From positions 186,001-250,000 of the forward strand of contig CAVQLK010000005.1 of the NCBI GenBank assembly GCA_963713355.1: a stretch of DNA of 64,000 bases, in the 5' to 3' direction. This DNA is from FEN-1219 sp963713355. GTDB lineage: Bacteria; Pseudomonadota; Gammaproteobacteria; Steroidobacterales; Rariloculaceae. Numbering within the stretch: the stretch's first letter is position 1; every line of letters begins with the position of its first letter. Positions 18,794 to 26,958 of this stretch are shown piece after piece. Below the pieces are notes generated by a model that was not told where the DNA came from, ran no database searches, and was given only the letters and a program-made list of their open reading frames with translations. The translations under genes were made by a program, and so were the position numbers.

Positions 18794-20638
18794 ATGAGTA
18801 GCCAACACGGAGTCGTCGGCGTGTGCGCAATCGTCTATGGCGGCATCGCGTGCGCGGGATGGGCGTGGCCGACATTCGCGCAGAACGACGTCGCCGCGGA
18901 TTGGGATCAAGCGGGCGGGGGCATCTTCGGCTTCCAGGAGGAGTTCCTCGATCGCGGCGGCGGTCCCGATCTCGGCGATTACGCCGGAATGCCGATCAAC
19001 GAAGCGCTGCGCTACAAGGCGTCGCTGTACTCGCCATCTTGGCTCACGGTGCCCGAGCACCAGTGCTTGCCGCATCCGTCGACGTATCAGTACCGGAGCC
19101 CGGGCGGTCTTTCGATCGTCAAAGAATACGATCCCGTGACGCAGCGGCTCGTTGCGTACCGGTTCTACGGCAGCTACGGCCTCGCACGCACGGTGTGGAT
19201 GGACGGCCGATCCCATCCGCCCCCGAACGCGCGGCACACCTACGAAGGGTTCTCGACAGGCCGCTGGGAAGGCAACCGGCTCGTCATCGAGACGACGCAC
19301 CTGAAGGCGGGTTTCCTGCGCCGCAACGGCATCGCGCACAGCGATCGCGCGCGCATGCTCGAGCACTTCGTGCGCCACGACGACTATCTGACGCTCGTGA
19401 CGGCGGTCGACGACCCGGTGTATCTCGACGAGCCGTTCGTGAGATCCACGGATTTTCGGCTCGATGCACGCGCCAACACGCGGCTCGCCGAGTTCGGCGG
19501 CTTCGTGAACGGCGGCGACGGCGAGGGGTTCGGCGCCAGCGACGTGTTCTTCAAGTGCGCGCCGACGGAGGAGATCGCGATCGAACGCGGCAGGGTGCCG
19601 TCGTTCATGCCGGGCTCGAACGACAGCCTCGACATGTTCGCGAAACGGCACGGCGTGCCGCTCGACGCGGCTTTGGGCGGCAGCGCAACGCTTTATCCCG
19701 ACTACGCGCGGCAGTTGCAACAGGGCGGCGGCGCGCCGTCGCGCCCCGCGCGCGCCGAGCGATCGCCGCAGCCGCCCGTGGCTGCGGCAGACGGCGTGAC
19801 GTCGTTGCACGTGGCGGGGCAAGTTTGGCTCGTCGCCGTCGGCGGCCGGAACGTCGCCGTGCAGATCGGCCCCGAGGGTGTGCTCGTCGTCAACCCGGGC
19901 GCAGAGGCGGTCGCCGACGCCGTGCTCGCGGAGATCGGTAGGCTCGCACCGGGCCAGCGCGTGCGCGTCATCGTCGCGACCGACGACGATGCGGCCCACA
20001 TCGGCGGCAACGCGAAGCTCGCCTCGGGACCGACGCCGAGAGCTCAGCGGCCCGCGGTCATCGCTCACGAGAACGCGTCGCTGCGCATCGCGACGGCGGG
20101 GTTGTCGGACCGGCACGCGCCGACCGACACGTTCTTCCGCGGCACACGCGAGCTGTATTTCAACGACGAGCCGATCGAGATCATCCACGCTCCGAACGCC
20201 ACGAGCGACGGCGACGTGCTCGTCTATTTCCGGAAGTCGGACGTCGTCGTCACCGGCGGCGTCATCGAGGACCTGACGTATCCCATCATTCGGCTGGACG
20301 AGGGCGGCACCGTCAACGGCACGCTGGCAGCGCTGAATAGGATCCTCGACATCACGATCGCGGCATGGCGGGCGCAGGGCGGGACGATGGTCGTCCCCGA
20401 TCGCGGCCGCATCTACGACGAAGGCGACGTCGCCGAGTATCGAGACATGTTGACGATCATTCGCGATCGCGTTCAGGACGCGATCGGCAAGGGGCTCACG
20501 CTCGAGCAAGTTCAAGCGGCGCGGCTCGCACGCGACTACGACGGGCGCTACGGCGCCGACGGCGGTCCGGCTGCGGCCGACGCGTTCATGGCCACGGTGT
20601 ATCGCAGCCTGAGCGCCGGCGTCTCCGCCGAACAGTAG
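18794..20638 (+). CDS. Fusion of GRWEGDTLVV-family domain and degenerate MBL-fold domain, exported
   Basis: This 614-residue exported protein has two parts. Residues about 30-290 are a family domain (RTVWMDGRSHPPP, STGRWEGNRLVIETTHLKAGFLRRNG, DDPVYLDEPF). Residues about 335-610 have the MBL fold (VAGQVWLVAVGGRNVAVQIGPEGVLVVNPG ... VVVTGGVIEDLTYP). The zinc motif HxHxDH reads TDDDAAHIGGN, and the usual AHTDGD reads ATSDGD, so most metal ligands are lost. It is probably a pseudo-enzyme or binding domain. It follows the previous family gene by six bases and precedes a DUF6152 gene. Confidence 0.8.
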   Translation: MSSQHGVVGVCAIVYGGIACAGWAWPTFAQNDVAADWDQAGGGIFGFQEEFLDRGGGPDLGDYAGMPINEALRYKASLYSPSWLTVPEHQCLPHPSTYQYRSPGGLSIVKEYDPVTQRLVAYRFYGSYGLARTVWMDGRSHPPPNARHTYEGFSTGRWEGNRLVIETTHLKAGFLRRNGIAHSDRARMLEHFVRHDDYLTLVTAVDDPVYLDEPFVRSTDFRLDARANTRLAEFGGFVNGGDGEGFGASDVFFKCAPTEEIAIERGRVPSFMPGSNDSLDMFAKRHGVPLDAALGGSATLYPDYARQLQQGGGAPSRPARAERSPQPPVAAADGVTSLHVAGQVWLVAVGGRNVAVQIGPEGVLVVNPGAEAVADAVLAEIGRLAPGQRVRVIVATDDDAAHIGGNAKLASGPTPRAQRPAVIAHENASLRIATAGLSDRHAPTDTFFRGTRELYFNDEPIEIIHAPNATSDGDVLVYFRKSDVVVTGGVIEDLTYPIIRLDEGGTVNGTLAALNRILDITIAAWRAQGGTMVVPDRGRIYDEGDVAEYRDMLTIIRDRVQDAIGKGLTLEQVQAARLARDYDGRYGADGGPAAADAFMATVYRSLSAGVSAEQ

Positions 20639-20692
20639 TCGCGGATGCCGCGGCGCGCAGGCACACTCCAAGGACTAGCAAAGGAGAACGCT

Positions 20693-21157
20693 GTGACAGC
20701 ACGAGGATCGATCGGAACGACTTCGCTCGCGGCCATGGCCGCCGCGACGTTCGCGTGGACGACGAACGCCGGCGCCCATCATTCGTTCGCGATGTACGAC
20801 CAAGCGCAAGTCAAGACGATGACGGGCAAGCTGACGCGCTTCATTCCGGGCGCGAACCACGCGCAGCTGATTTTCGAGGTGCTCGAGGCCGACGGCTCGC
20901 CGGCGCTCGATGCTGCCGGCAAGCCGGTGATGTGGGGCGTGGAGACGGGGCCGGCCGCGCGCATCGCGCAGCAAGGCGTCACGCCCGACAACTTCCCGAA
21001 CGGGACGATCGTGACGGTGACGCTGAACCCGCTGCGCAACGGCAAGACGTTCGGCGCGATGCCGAACGGCACGCCGATCGTGCACTGCGGCACGACGATG
21101 CCGCAGGGCGGGTGCACGGTAGAGACCGGCCGCAGCTACCTCGGCCAGAACGATTGA
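20693..21157 (+). CDS. DUF6152 family exported protein
   Basis: This exported protein of about 154 residues starts at a GTG with an AAGGAG ribosome site. The signal peptide ends TTNAGA and the mature part begins HHSFAMYDQAQVKTMTGKLTRF, the clearest DUF6152 opening in the window. The second conserved His lies in GANHAQLIFEVL. It also has two cysteines (HCGTTMPQGGC) near the C-terminus that could form a disulfide. It is 15 bases upstream of a family protein, repeating the pair order seen at 15.3 kb. Confidence 0.8.
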   Translation: MTARGSIGTTSLAAMAAATFAWTTNAGAHHSFAMYDQAQVKTMTGKLTRFIPGANHAQLIFEVLEADGSPALDAAGKPVMWGVETGPAARIAQQGVTPDNFPNGTIVTVTLNPLRNGKTFGAMPNGTPIVHCGTTMPQGGCTVETGRSYLGQND

Positions 21158-21171
21158 CGGGGGGAGGCGAC

Positions 21172-22332
21172 ATGAAAGCTCACTTGAGCCTCGCGCTCGG
21201 CGCGCTCGTCGTTGCCGGCACGGCCGGCGCCCAACGCTACACGGGACCCGAGCCGCCGCCCGGCATCGAGCCGCTGCCCGTCGATCTGTTCACGACGAAG
21301 AACTTCTACTTCGACAGCGAGTACTGGACCGACCCGCGTTATGCGCGGTGCAACACCCCGGCGCAGCTCACTAACATGTGGGTGGCCCAGCGCGTCGGCC
21401 ACTGGGGCGACTGCAGCATCGGCACGAGCGTCGACGACGTCGTGAGCCCGTACCCATACAAGACGGCCAAGGAGCACTACGAGGCGCTGAAGGCGCAGGC
21501 CGAGCGTGACGGCGGCGTCACGGCGCACACGCGCGAGACGCTGCCCGATTGGGACGGCTGGTACTTCCGCGGCACGTTTCAGCGGGCGCCGGAGGGGCAA
21601 TGGACGAACGGTGGCACGCTGCAAACGGGCGCGATGGTGTCGCTGCTGACGCCGGAATACCAGAAGCGCATGACGCAGATGAACTATCACGAGGCCGTCA
21701 ACAATGCGCCGCAGTGGATGGCGTCATTCTGCTACCCGGAAGGGCTCATGCGCTGGTGGTACGTTTGGGGCATCCGCGACATGGAAGTGCTCGTCACACC
21801 CAAGCAAGTGCAGTTCCTCGCCGGCGTCGCGGACAACTTCATCCGCAAGGTGCTGATCGGCCAGGAGCACGCACAGCTGATCCCGCAGTGGTACGGTGAG
21901 ACCGTCGGCTTCTGGGACGACGAAACGCTGATCTCGTGGACGGCGAACGTGCAGGGTTGGACGACGAGCCACTCGATGTTCGAGTTCAGCAACGAGCTCG
22001 AGGTCATCGAGATCGTGAAGCGCGCGCCGGACGGAGAAGGGCTCGTCGTCGAGGCCGTGTTCTACGACCCGGAGGCCTTCGCACAACCGCTGCGGATCGT
22101 CACACCGTGGACGCGCACGGGCGGAATCGAGTCGCCGGAGCGGCGGTACAACTTCGTCGAGTGCCGCGTCGAGAACGGCATCGTGCTCGGGCCGGACGGC
22201 CGGCCGTCGCAGCTGACGCCCTTCGACGAGGGCTACGTCGACTTTTTGGGCCGGCCCTGGGCCCAGAACTGGGAAAAGTTCTTCGAGCAGGGCTGGGAGC
22301 GGCCGCCGCCGCTTGCGCCGGGCGCCAACTGA
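21172..22332 (+). CDS. Secreted divergent GRWEGDTLVV-family protein
   Basis: This 386-residue exported protein has a strong GGGGGAGG site and a signal peptide (MKAHLSLALGALVVAGTAGA). The family core is present but changed: YGETVGFWDDETLISWTANVQGW replaces the usual YSxGRWEGDTLVVDTxxx, and VEAVFYDPEAFAQPLRIVTPW carries the DPxxxxxPW signature. The first half is rich in aromatic residues (WYFRGTFQRAPEGQW, LMRWWYVWGIRDME). No catalytic motif is recognised. It sits 14 bases after a DUF6152 gene and 16 bases before an MBL-fold gene, so all three are probably one operon. Confidence 0.65.
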   Translation: MKAHLSLALGALVVAGTAGAQRYTGPEPPPGIEPLPVDLFTTKNFYFDSEYWTDPRYARCNTPAQLTNMWVAQRVGHWGDCSIGTSVDDVVSPYPYKTAKEHYEALKAQAERDGGVTAHTRETLPDWDGWYFRGTFQRAPEGQWTNGGTLQTGAMVSLLTPEYQKRMTQMNYHEAVNNAPQWMASFCYPEGLMRWWYVWGIRDMEVLVTPKQVQFLAGVADNFIRKVLIGQEHAQLIPQWYGETVGFWDDETLISWTANVQGWTTSHSMFEFSNELEVIEIVKRAPDGEGLVVEAVFYDPEAFAQPLRIVTPWTRTGGIESPERRYNFVECRVENGIVLGPDGRPSQLTPFDEGYVDFLGRPWAQNWEKFFEQGWERPPPLAPGAN

Positions 22333-22348
22333 TTCCCGAGGGGGTCGC

Positions 22349-23929
22349 ATGCAGCACAAGAAGACCGGACTACTCGTGGCCGCCGTGCTCGCGGCCGGCT
22401 GGTGCGCGGCCGGCGTCGCGCAAGCGCAGACCTCCGCGGACGCCCGCCAAGTCGTGACCCGCGCCGCCGAGGCGCTCGGCGGCGTCGATCGCATCCAGGC
22501 GCTGCGTACGCTTCGTCTGCGCGGCTACGGGCACGACGCCTATCAGGACGGCGGCAGCTTGATCACGACGGAGCCGACGGCGCCCGAGAAGATGACGATC
22601 ATCACCGCTTACGAGCGTGCCATCGATCTCGCGAACGGCCGCACGCGCGTGCGCGCGAAGCAGTCGCGCGCGTTCGTGTTCGCCGCCCAGGCGATGATGG
22701 AAGGGCGCCCGATCGACCAGGCCCTCGACGGCAGCGTCGCCTTCGACGTCGCGCCCGGCGGCGCCGCACGGCGGTTGTCCGGTGAAGTCGCGACGCGCCG
22801 GCGCATGGAGCTGCTCGCGCATCCCGTCGTCGCGGTGCGCGCGGCGCTCGATCCGCGCAGCCGCGTCGCGAACCGGCGCACGGACGGCGCCGCCACGCTC
22901 GTCGACGTCGCGACGGCCGCGAACGAGGCGTTCACGCTCGCCGTCACGACCTCGACGGGCCTGCCGCTCTGGGTCCGGTGGGTCGGTCCGCACGAGAATC
23001 TCGGCGACCTGACGTATCGCGCCGAGTTCAGCGGCTACGAGCCCGTCGACGGCGTCTTGCTGCCGATGAGCTTCAACACGGTGTCGGACTTCAAGGACAA
23101 CGTGCAGTTCCGCCTGCACGTCGATCGCTACCAGCTCGACGCCGACGTCGGCGACCTTGCCGCGCCGGCAGCCGTGCGCTCGGCGCCCGAGCCCGTGCCC
23201 GTCTACACCGTCGAGGCGACGCCGGTGGCTGCCGGCGTTTGGCTGCTGGCGGGCACCGGCGGCGCCAACTCCGTCCTGCTCGAGTTCGAGGACCACTTGA
23301 GCTTGTTCGAGGTGCCGACGAGCCGCGCGTGGACCGCGGCAGTGATCGAGAAGGCACGCAGCACGGTGCCCGGCAAGCCCGTGACCGAAGCGATCATCTC
23401 GCACCATCACTTCGACCACACGGGCGGGCTGCGCACGGCGATCGCCGAAGGCCTCACGATCGTCACGCAGACGGGCAACGTGGCCTGGTTCGAGGATCTA
23501 GCACGCCGCCGCGTCGAAGCGTTCCCCGATGCGTTGAGCCGTAATCCACGGCAGATCAAGACACTCGCCGTCGACGATCACCTGCGCCTCAGCGATTCGA
23601 AGCTGACCGTCGACGTCTATCGCGTCGTGTCGAACAACCACATGGCGCACGGGCTGCTCGCGTACGTGCCCGAGCACCGGGTGCTGATCCAGGGAGATCT
23701 CTTCGATCTCAATTGGGAGGTCTACTTCTGGGGCAACACGTACGAGGACAACGTCGCCTACCGCAAGCTCGAGGTCGAGCGCGATGTGCCGATCCACGGC
23801 CGCGTGTTGCCCATCTCCGAAGTGCGCGGGAAGCTCGCCGAGCAGACGCGGAACGCGCAGCAGCTGTGCGCGAAGGTCGAAGCGGCCGGCCTATCGATGC
23901 CGGGCTGCCCGCTGGCCTGGGAAGACTGA
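22349..23929 (+). CDS. Secreted two-domain MBL-fold hydrolase
   Basis: This 526-residue exported protein begins with a signal peptide (MQHKKTGLLVAAVLAAGWCAAGVAQA). An N-terminal domain follows (about 30-280; VVTRAAEALGGVDRIQALRTLRLRGYG), of the type often attached to secreted metallo-hydrolases. The C-terminal MBL domain has an intact first zinc motif in SHHHFDHTGGLRTA; the second region reads SNNHMAHGLLAY and IQGDLFDLNWEVYF. The ATG at 22349 follows a GAGGGGG site. It closes the secreted cluster and has a close paralogue at 28.5 kb with the same domain order. Confidence 0.85.
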   Translation: MQHKKTGLLVAAVLAAGWCAAGVAQAQTSADARQVVTRAAEALGGVDRIQALRTLRLRGYGHDAYQDGGSLITTEPTAPEKMTIITAYERAIDLANGRTRVRAKQSRAFVFAAQAMMEGRPIDQALDGSVAFDVAPGGAARRLSGEVATRRRMELLAHPVVAVRAALDPRSRVANRRTDGAATLVDVATAANEAFTLAVTTSTGLPLWVRWVGPHENLGDLTYRAEFSGYEPVDGVLLPMSFNTVSDFKDNVQFRLHVDRYQLDADVGDLAAPAAVRSAPEPVPVYTVEATPVAAGVWLLAGTGGANSVLLEFEDHLSLFEVPTSRAWTAAVIEKARSTVPGKPVTEAIISHHHFDHTGGLRTAIAEGLTIVTQTGNVAWFEDLARRRVEAFPDALSRNPRQIKTLAVDDHLRLSDSKLTVDVYRVVSNNHMAHGLLAYVPEHRVLIQGDLFDLNWEVYFWGNTYEDNVAYRKLEVERDVPIHGRVLPISEVRGKLAEQTRNAQQLCAKVEAAGLSMPGCPLAWED

Positions 23930-23942
23930 CGACGTCTAGAGG

Positions 23943-23965
23943 CCCGCTGCGCGTTTCGCGGGTTT
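23943..23965 (+). terminator. Possible rho-independent terminator
   Basis: A CCCGC/GCGGG hairpin with a ten-base loop is followed by TTT, in the 50-base gap between the MBL gene and the convergent tannase-like gene. The T-run is short. Confidence 0.4.
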
Positions 23966-23979
23966 AAGGCGGGGCCGCT

Positions 23980-25611
23980 TTACTCGCAGATGAAGCTCGC
24001 GGCCGACTCGAGATCTCCGGCGCCGCGGTAGCGCGCGACCTTCGGCCAGTCGCAAAGTGGTCGGGACCGCGTCGGGCTCCAGCCTTGCGGAAGCTCGCCG
24101 TTGTCTGCACGAACAGTCGCGATCACGGTCTGCGGCGGCCGGTCGCGCTCGACCCAATCGACGAGCGCAGCGAAGAGATCGAAGCGGTCCGTCGAGGGCC
24201 CTCCGCCGCAGTGCGCCATGCCGGGCACGGGATAGAACCGCGCGAAGTCGCCGGCGTCGCCGCCATTATTGGCGCGGACCTTCTCGTACCAGTCGATCGT
24301 GGCCTGCAGGGAGAACGCACCGTCGCTCGCGCCGTGATAGACGATGATCTTGCCGCCGGCGGCTTCGAGCTCGGCGAGCCGCGGGTCGCGCCAGTCCGTG
24401 GGGGCCATGAAGTCCATTGCCGAGACGGGGTACTCCGGCGTGGTCGCGAGGATTTTCGGCGCGTCGCGCTCGAAGTCGAAGCTGCGGAGGTACTCCTGCA
24501 GGGCCGCCGCCGTGCCGGCGACGCGCGTCGGCGGAGTCGTGAAGATCTGCGCGAGCGAGCCCGCGCCGAGCGTCGCAATCAGCGGCAGGCCCTCGAATCC
24601 CGGGATCGGGCTCTCGAGCTTCCAGCCGCGCCAATCGTTCGCGACGAGACCGGCGTCGAAGACCCACGACGCGTAGAGCGGACGGCCGTTCGCGTCCTTC
24701 GGGCCGGCGAACGAGCGATCGAGCGCGGCGATTTGCTGCTCCGAAAGGCCGGCGATGCGGCTGACGTCGAACGTCTTCTGACACGCCGCGATGGCGCCGA
24801 CGATGCCGTCCGTCGCGCCGTCGAGCGCGTCGCACTGCTGCAGCACTCCGTTCGCGAGCGTTTGCACGTTCTCGCGCGTAAAAGCGCGGCGGATGTCGCC
24901 GCCGGCGAGCTCGAAGCTCTGCACGTCCCACGCATGCTGCAGCCCGACCATTGGCAGGTTGTAGCCCGGCGCGCCGGCGAGAAAGCCGTCGAACTCGTTC
25001 GCGAGGCGCGTGGCGCCGACGAGCGCGTGCCGCCCTCCGTTCGAGCAGCCGACCATGTACGAGTACTCGGGCCGTCGGCCGTAGAACCGCTCGAGGACCG
25101 TCTTTGCGATCGGCGTCAGCGTCACGTTCGCGGCGTAGCCGTAGTCGAGCCGCGCTTGATGATCGAAGCCGAACAGATTGCCGGAGACAAGACCTGCGTC
25201 GCGATCCGCTTGACCGTCATGTCCGGAGTCGGAGCTGAGCACGGCATAGCCGCGCGCAAGCGCGGTGTCGGGCTGATTGCCTTGCAGGTTTCCGTAGGCG
25301 GGCACGACCGCGCCGTCGTTGCCGCCGTTCAGTTGATCGAAATAGCGGCCGTTCCATTCGTCGGGCAAGCGCATCTCGAACCCGATCGCGTAGGGCTTGC
25401 CGTCCTTCCCTAAGCGCTCGTTGACGGCTCCGCGCAGCACGCAATGCGGGCCGGCGCGTGCGTCGTCCTCTACGCGCGCAGCCGAGACGATGCGCGTGGC
25501 CGGGAGACCGAGACGTGTGAAGCCGGCCACGTCGCACGACATGGCCGTCTGCGCGAGCGCGGGGGACAGCGGCGATAACGAGAGCAGACCAACGGCAGCG
25601 AGGGTGCGCAT
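23980..25611 (-). CDS. Secreted tannase/feruloyl esterase family protein
   Basis: This 543-residue exported esterase belongs to the fungal-type tannase family, which hydrolyses gallate or ferulate (hydroxycinnamate) esters. The signal peptide is MRTLAAVGLLSLSPLSPALA. The catalytic set is intact: nucleophile in MVGCSNGGRHAL, Asp in YHGASDGAFSL and His in PVPGMAHCGGGP, with the paired Cys-Ser and His-Cys residues expected to form the family's disulfide. The lid domain lies between. The ATG at 25611 is used; another in-frame ATG lies nine codons upstream. It is divergent from the MFS gene with 63 bases between. A broken paralogue lies at 39.4-41.0 kb. Confidence 0.9.
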   Translation of the reverse strand: MRTLAAVGLLSLSPLSPALAQTAMSCDVAGFTRLGLPATRIVSAARVEDDARAGPHCVLRGAVNERLGKDGKPYAIGFEMRLPDEWNGRYFDQLNGGNDGAVVPAYGNLQGNQPDTALARGYAVLSSDSGHDGQADRDAGLVSGNLFGFDHQARLDYGYAANVTLTPIAKTVLERFYGRRPEYSYMVGCSNGGRHALVGATRLANEFDGFLAGAPGYNLPMVGLQHAWDVQSFELAGGDIRRAFTRENVQTLANGVLQQCDALDGATDGIVGAIAACQKTFDVSRIAGLSEQQIAALDRSFAGPKDANGRPLYASWVFDAGLVANDWRGWKLESPIPGFEGLPLIATLGAGSLAQIFTTPPTRVAGTAAALQEYLRSFDFERDAPKILATTPEYPVSAMDFMAPTDWRDPRLAELEAAGGKIIVYHGASDGAFSLQATIDWYEKVRANNGGDAGDFARFYPVPGMAHCGGGPSTDRFDLFAALVDWVERDRPPQTVIATVRADNGELPQGWSPTRSRPLCDWPKVARYRGAGDLESAASFICE

Positions 25612-25674
25612 CGGATGACCTTGGTGGTTGCGAGTCATTTCACTAGTATGCAGTAGCTGCCTGCGGGAGGGGCG

Positions 25675-26958
25675 ATGGCGACAGGAAAGCTCGACGAGGC
25701 GCACGACGTTCGCCTGATTCGCTGGCTCGTTTGTCTGATGTTCTTCACGTTCGCGATGACCACGGACGCTGTGGGCAGCGTGATTCCGGAGATCATCGAA
25801 GAGTTCGCGTTGAGCATGGCCGCGGCGTCTGCGTTTCAGTACGCGACGATGGGCGGAATTGCCGCCGGTGCGTTGCTGCTCGGGTTCCTCGCGGACCGCG
25901 TCGGGCGCAAGCGCACGATCGTCGGCGGGCTCGTTTTGTACGGGGCGGCCTCGTTGGTGTTTGCGGTCGGCGACGGCTTCGGCACGTTCGTGCTGCTCCT
26001 TGGGTTGTCGGGATTGGGGATCAGCGTCTTCAAGATCGGCGCGCTGGCGCTCGTCGGCGACGTGTCGGCGTCGACCGGCTCGCACACGCGCTTCATGAAT
26101 ACGATCGAAGGCTTTTTCGCCGTCGGCGCCATCGTGGGGCCGGCCATCGTGGCCACGTTGATCGCGCGGGGACTGTCGTGGAAATGGCTCTACGTCGTCG
26201 CGGCGGCGATTTGCGTGCTGCTCGTGGCGCTCGCGAGCCGCGTGCGCTACCCGCCGACGAAGACGGCCACCGAGAGCGCGGATCGCAAGCAAATGGTGGC
26301 CGTGCTCGCCGACCCGCTTGCGCTCGGCGTGTCGGCGCTCGTCATGCTGTACGTAGCCGTGGAGGTCGCAATCTACGTGTGGATGCCCACGTACTTGCTC
26401 GGCTACGACGGTCCGATCGCCTGGCTGCCGGTGTACGCGCTGACGATTTTCTTCGTGCTGCGCGCGGCCGGCCGTTTTCTCGGCGCCTGGCTGCTCGCCC
26501 GCGTCGAGTGGAAAACCGCCCTCGCGCTGTGCGGTCTCGCCATCTTGCTCTGCTTCGCAGGCTCACTTGTGCTCGGCGTTGCGAACGCCGCGTGGTTACT
26601 GCCGCTCTCCGGGCTGTTCATGTCGATCATGTACCCGACGCTGAATTCGAAAGGCATCAGTTGCTTCCCGAAGACGCAGCACGGTGCCGCGGCAGGGGTC
26701 ATTCTGTTCTTCACCGCCGCCGCCGCCGCGCTCGGTCCGCTCGCGATGGGAGCCGTCAGCGATGCCTACGGCACTACCCGAGCCGGCTTCGTGCTGGCAA
26801 CCGGATTTGCCTGCTTGCTGCTCGCCGGCTTGATGGGCAATTGGCTGTTCGATCCCATGCGGCGCAGGTTGCAAGCGGCGGACCGTGAAGACTACGGCGC
26901 GCGGCAACCCGGTGCCGGCGAGTGGCCGTCCCGTCCGGCCGCCGACGCAGCGAAGTGA
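25675..26958 (+). CDS. MFS transporter, probable sugar importer
   Basis: This 427-residue inner-membrane protein has about 12 hydrophobic helices. The loop-2 motif of the major facilitator family is visible as GFLADRVGRKRTIVGG, and the halves are separated by a cytoplasmic loop (RYPPTKTATESADRKQ). A GGGAGGGG site precedes the ATG. The stop overlaps the GTG of a sucrose phosphorylase, so the natural reading is a sucrose or glucoside permease feeding that enzyme. The substrate is inferred from coupling only; the sequence itself does not identify it. Confidence 0.85.
   Translation: MATGKLDEAHDVRLIRWLVCLMFFTFAMTTDAVGSVIPEIIEEFALSMAAASAFQYATMGGIAAGALLLGFLADRVGRKRTIVGGLVLYGAASLVFAVGDGFGTFVLLLGLSGLGISVFKIGALALVGDVSASTGSHTRFMNTIEGFFAVGAIVGPAIVATLIARGLSWKWLYVVAAAICVLLVALASRVRYPPTKTATESADRKQMVAVLADPLALGVSALVMLYVAVEVAIYVWMPTYLLGYDGPIAWLPVYALTIFFVLRAAGRFLGAWLLARVEWKTALALCGLAILLCFAGSLVLGVANAAWLLPLSGLFMSIMYPTLNSKGISCFPKTQHGAAAGVILFFTAAAAALGPLAMGAVSDAYGTTRAGFVLATGFACLLLAGLMGNWLFDPMRRRLQAADREDYGARQPGAGEWPSRPAADAAK

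Noticed and set aside
18212..20671. 819-codon minus-strand open frame opposite the family-MBL fusion
   Set aside because: Shadow of a GC-rich gene; no recognisable domain, and the plus strand carries signal peptides and conserved motifs.
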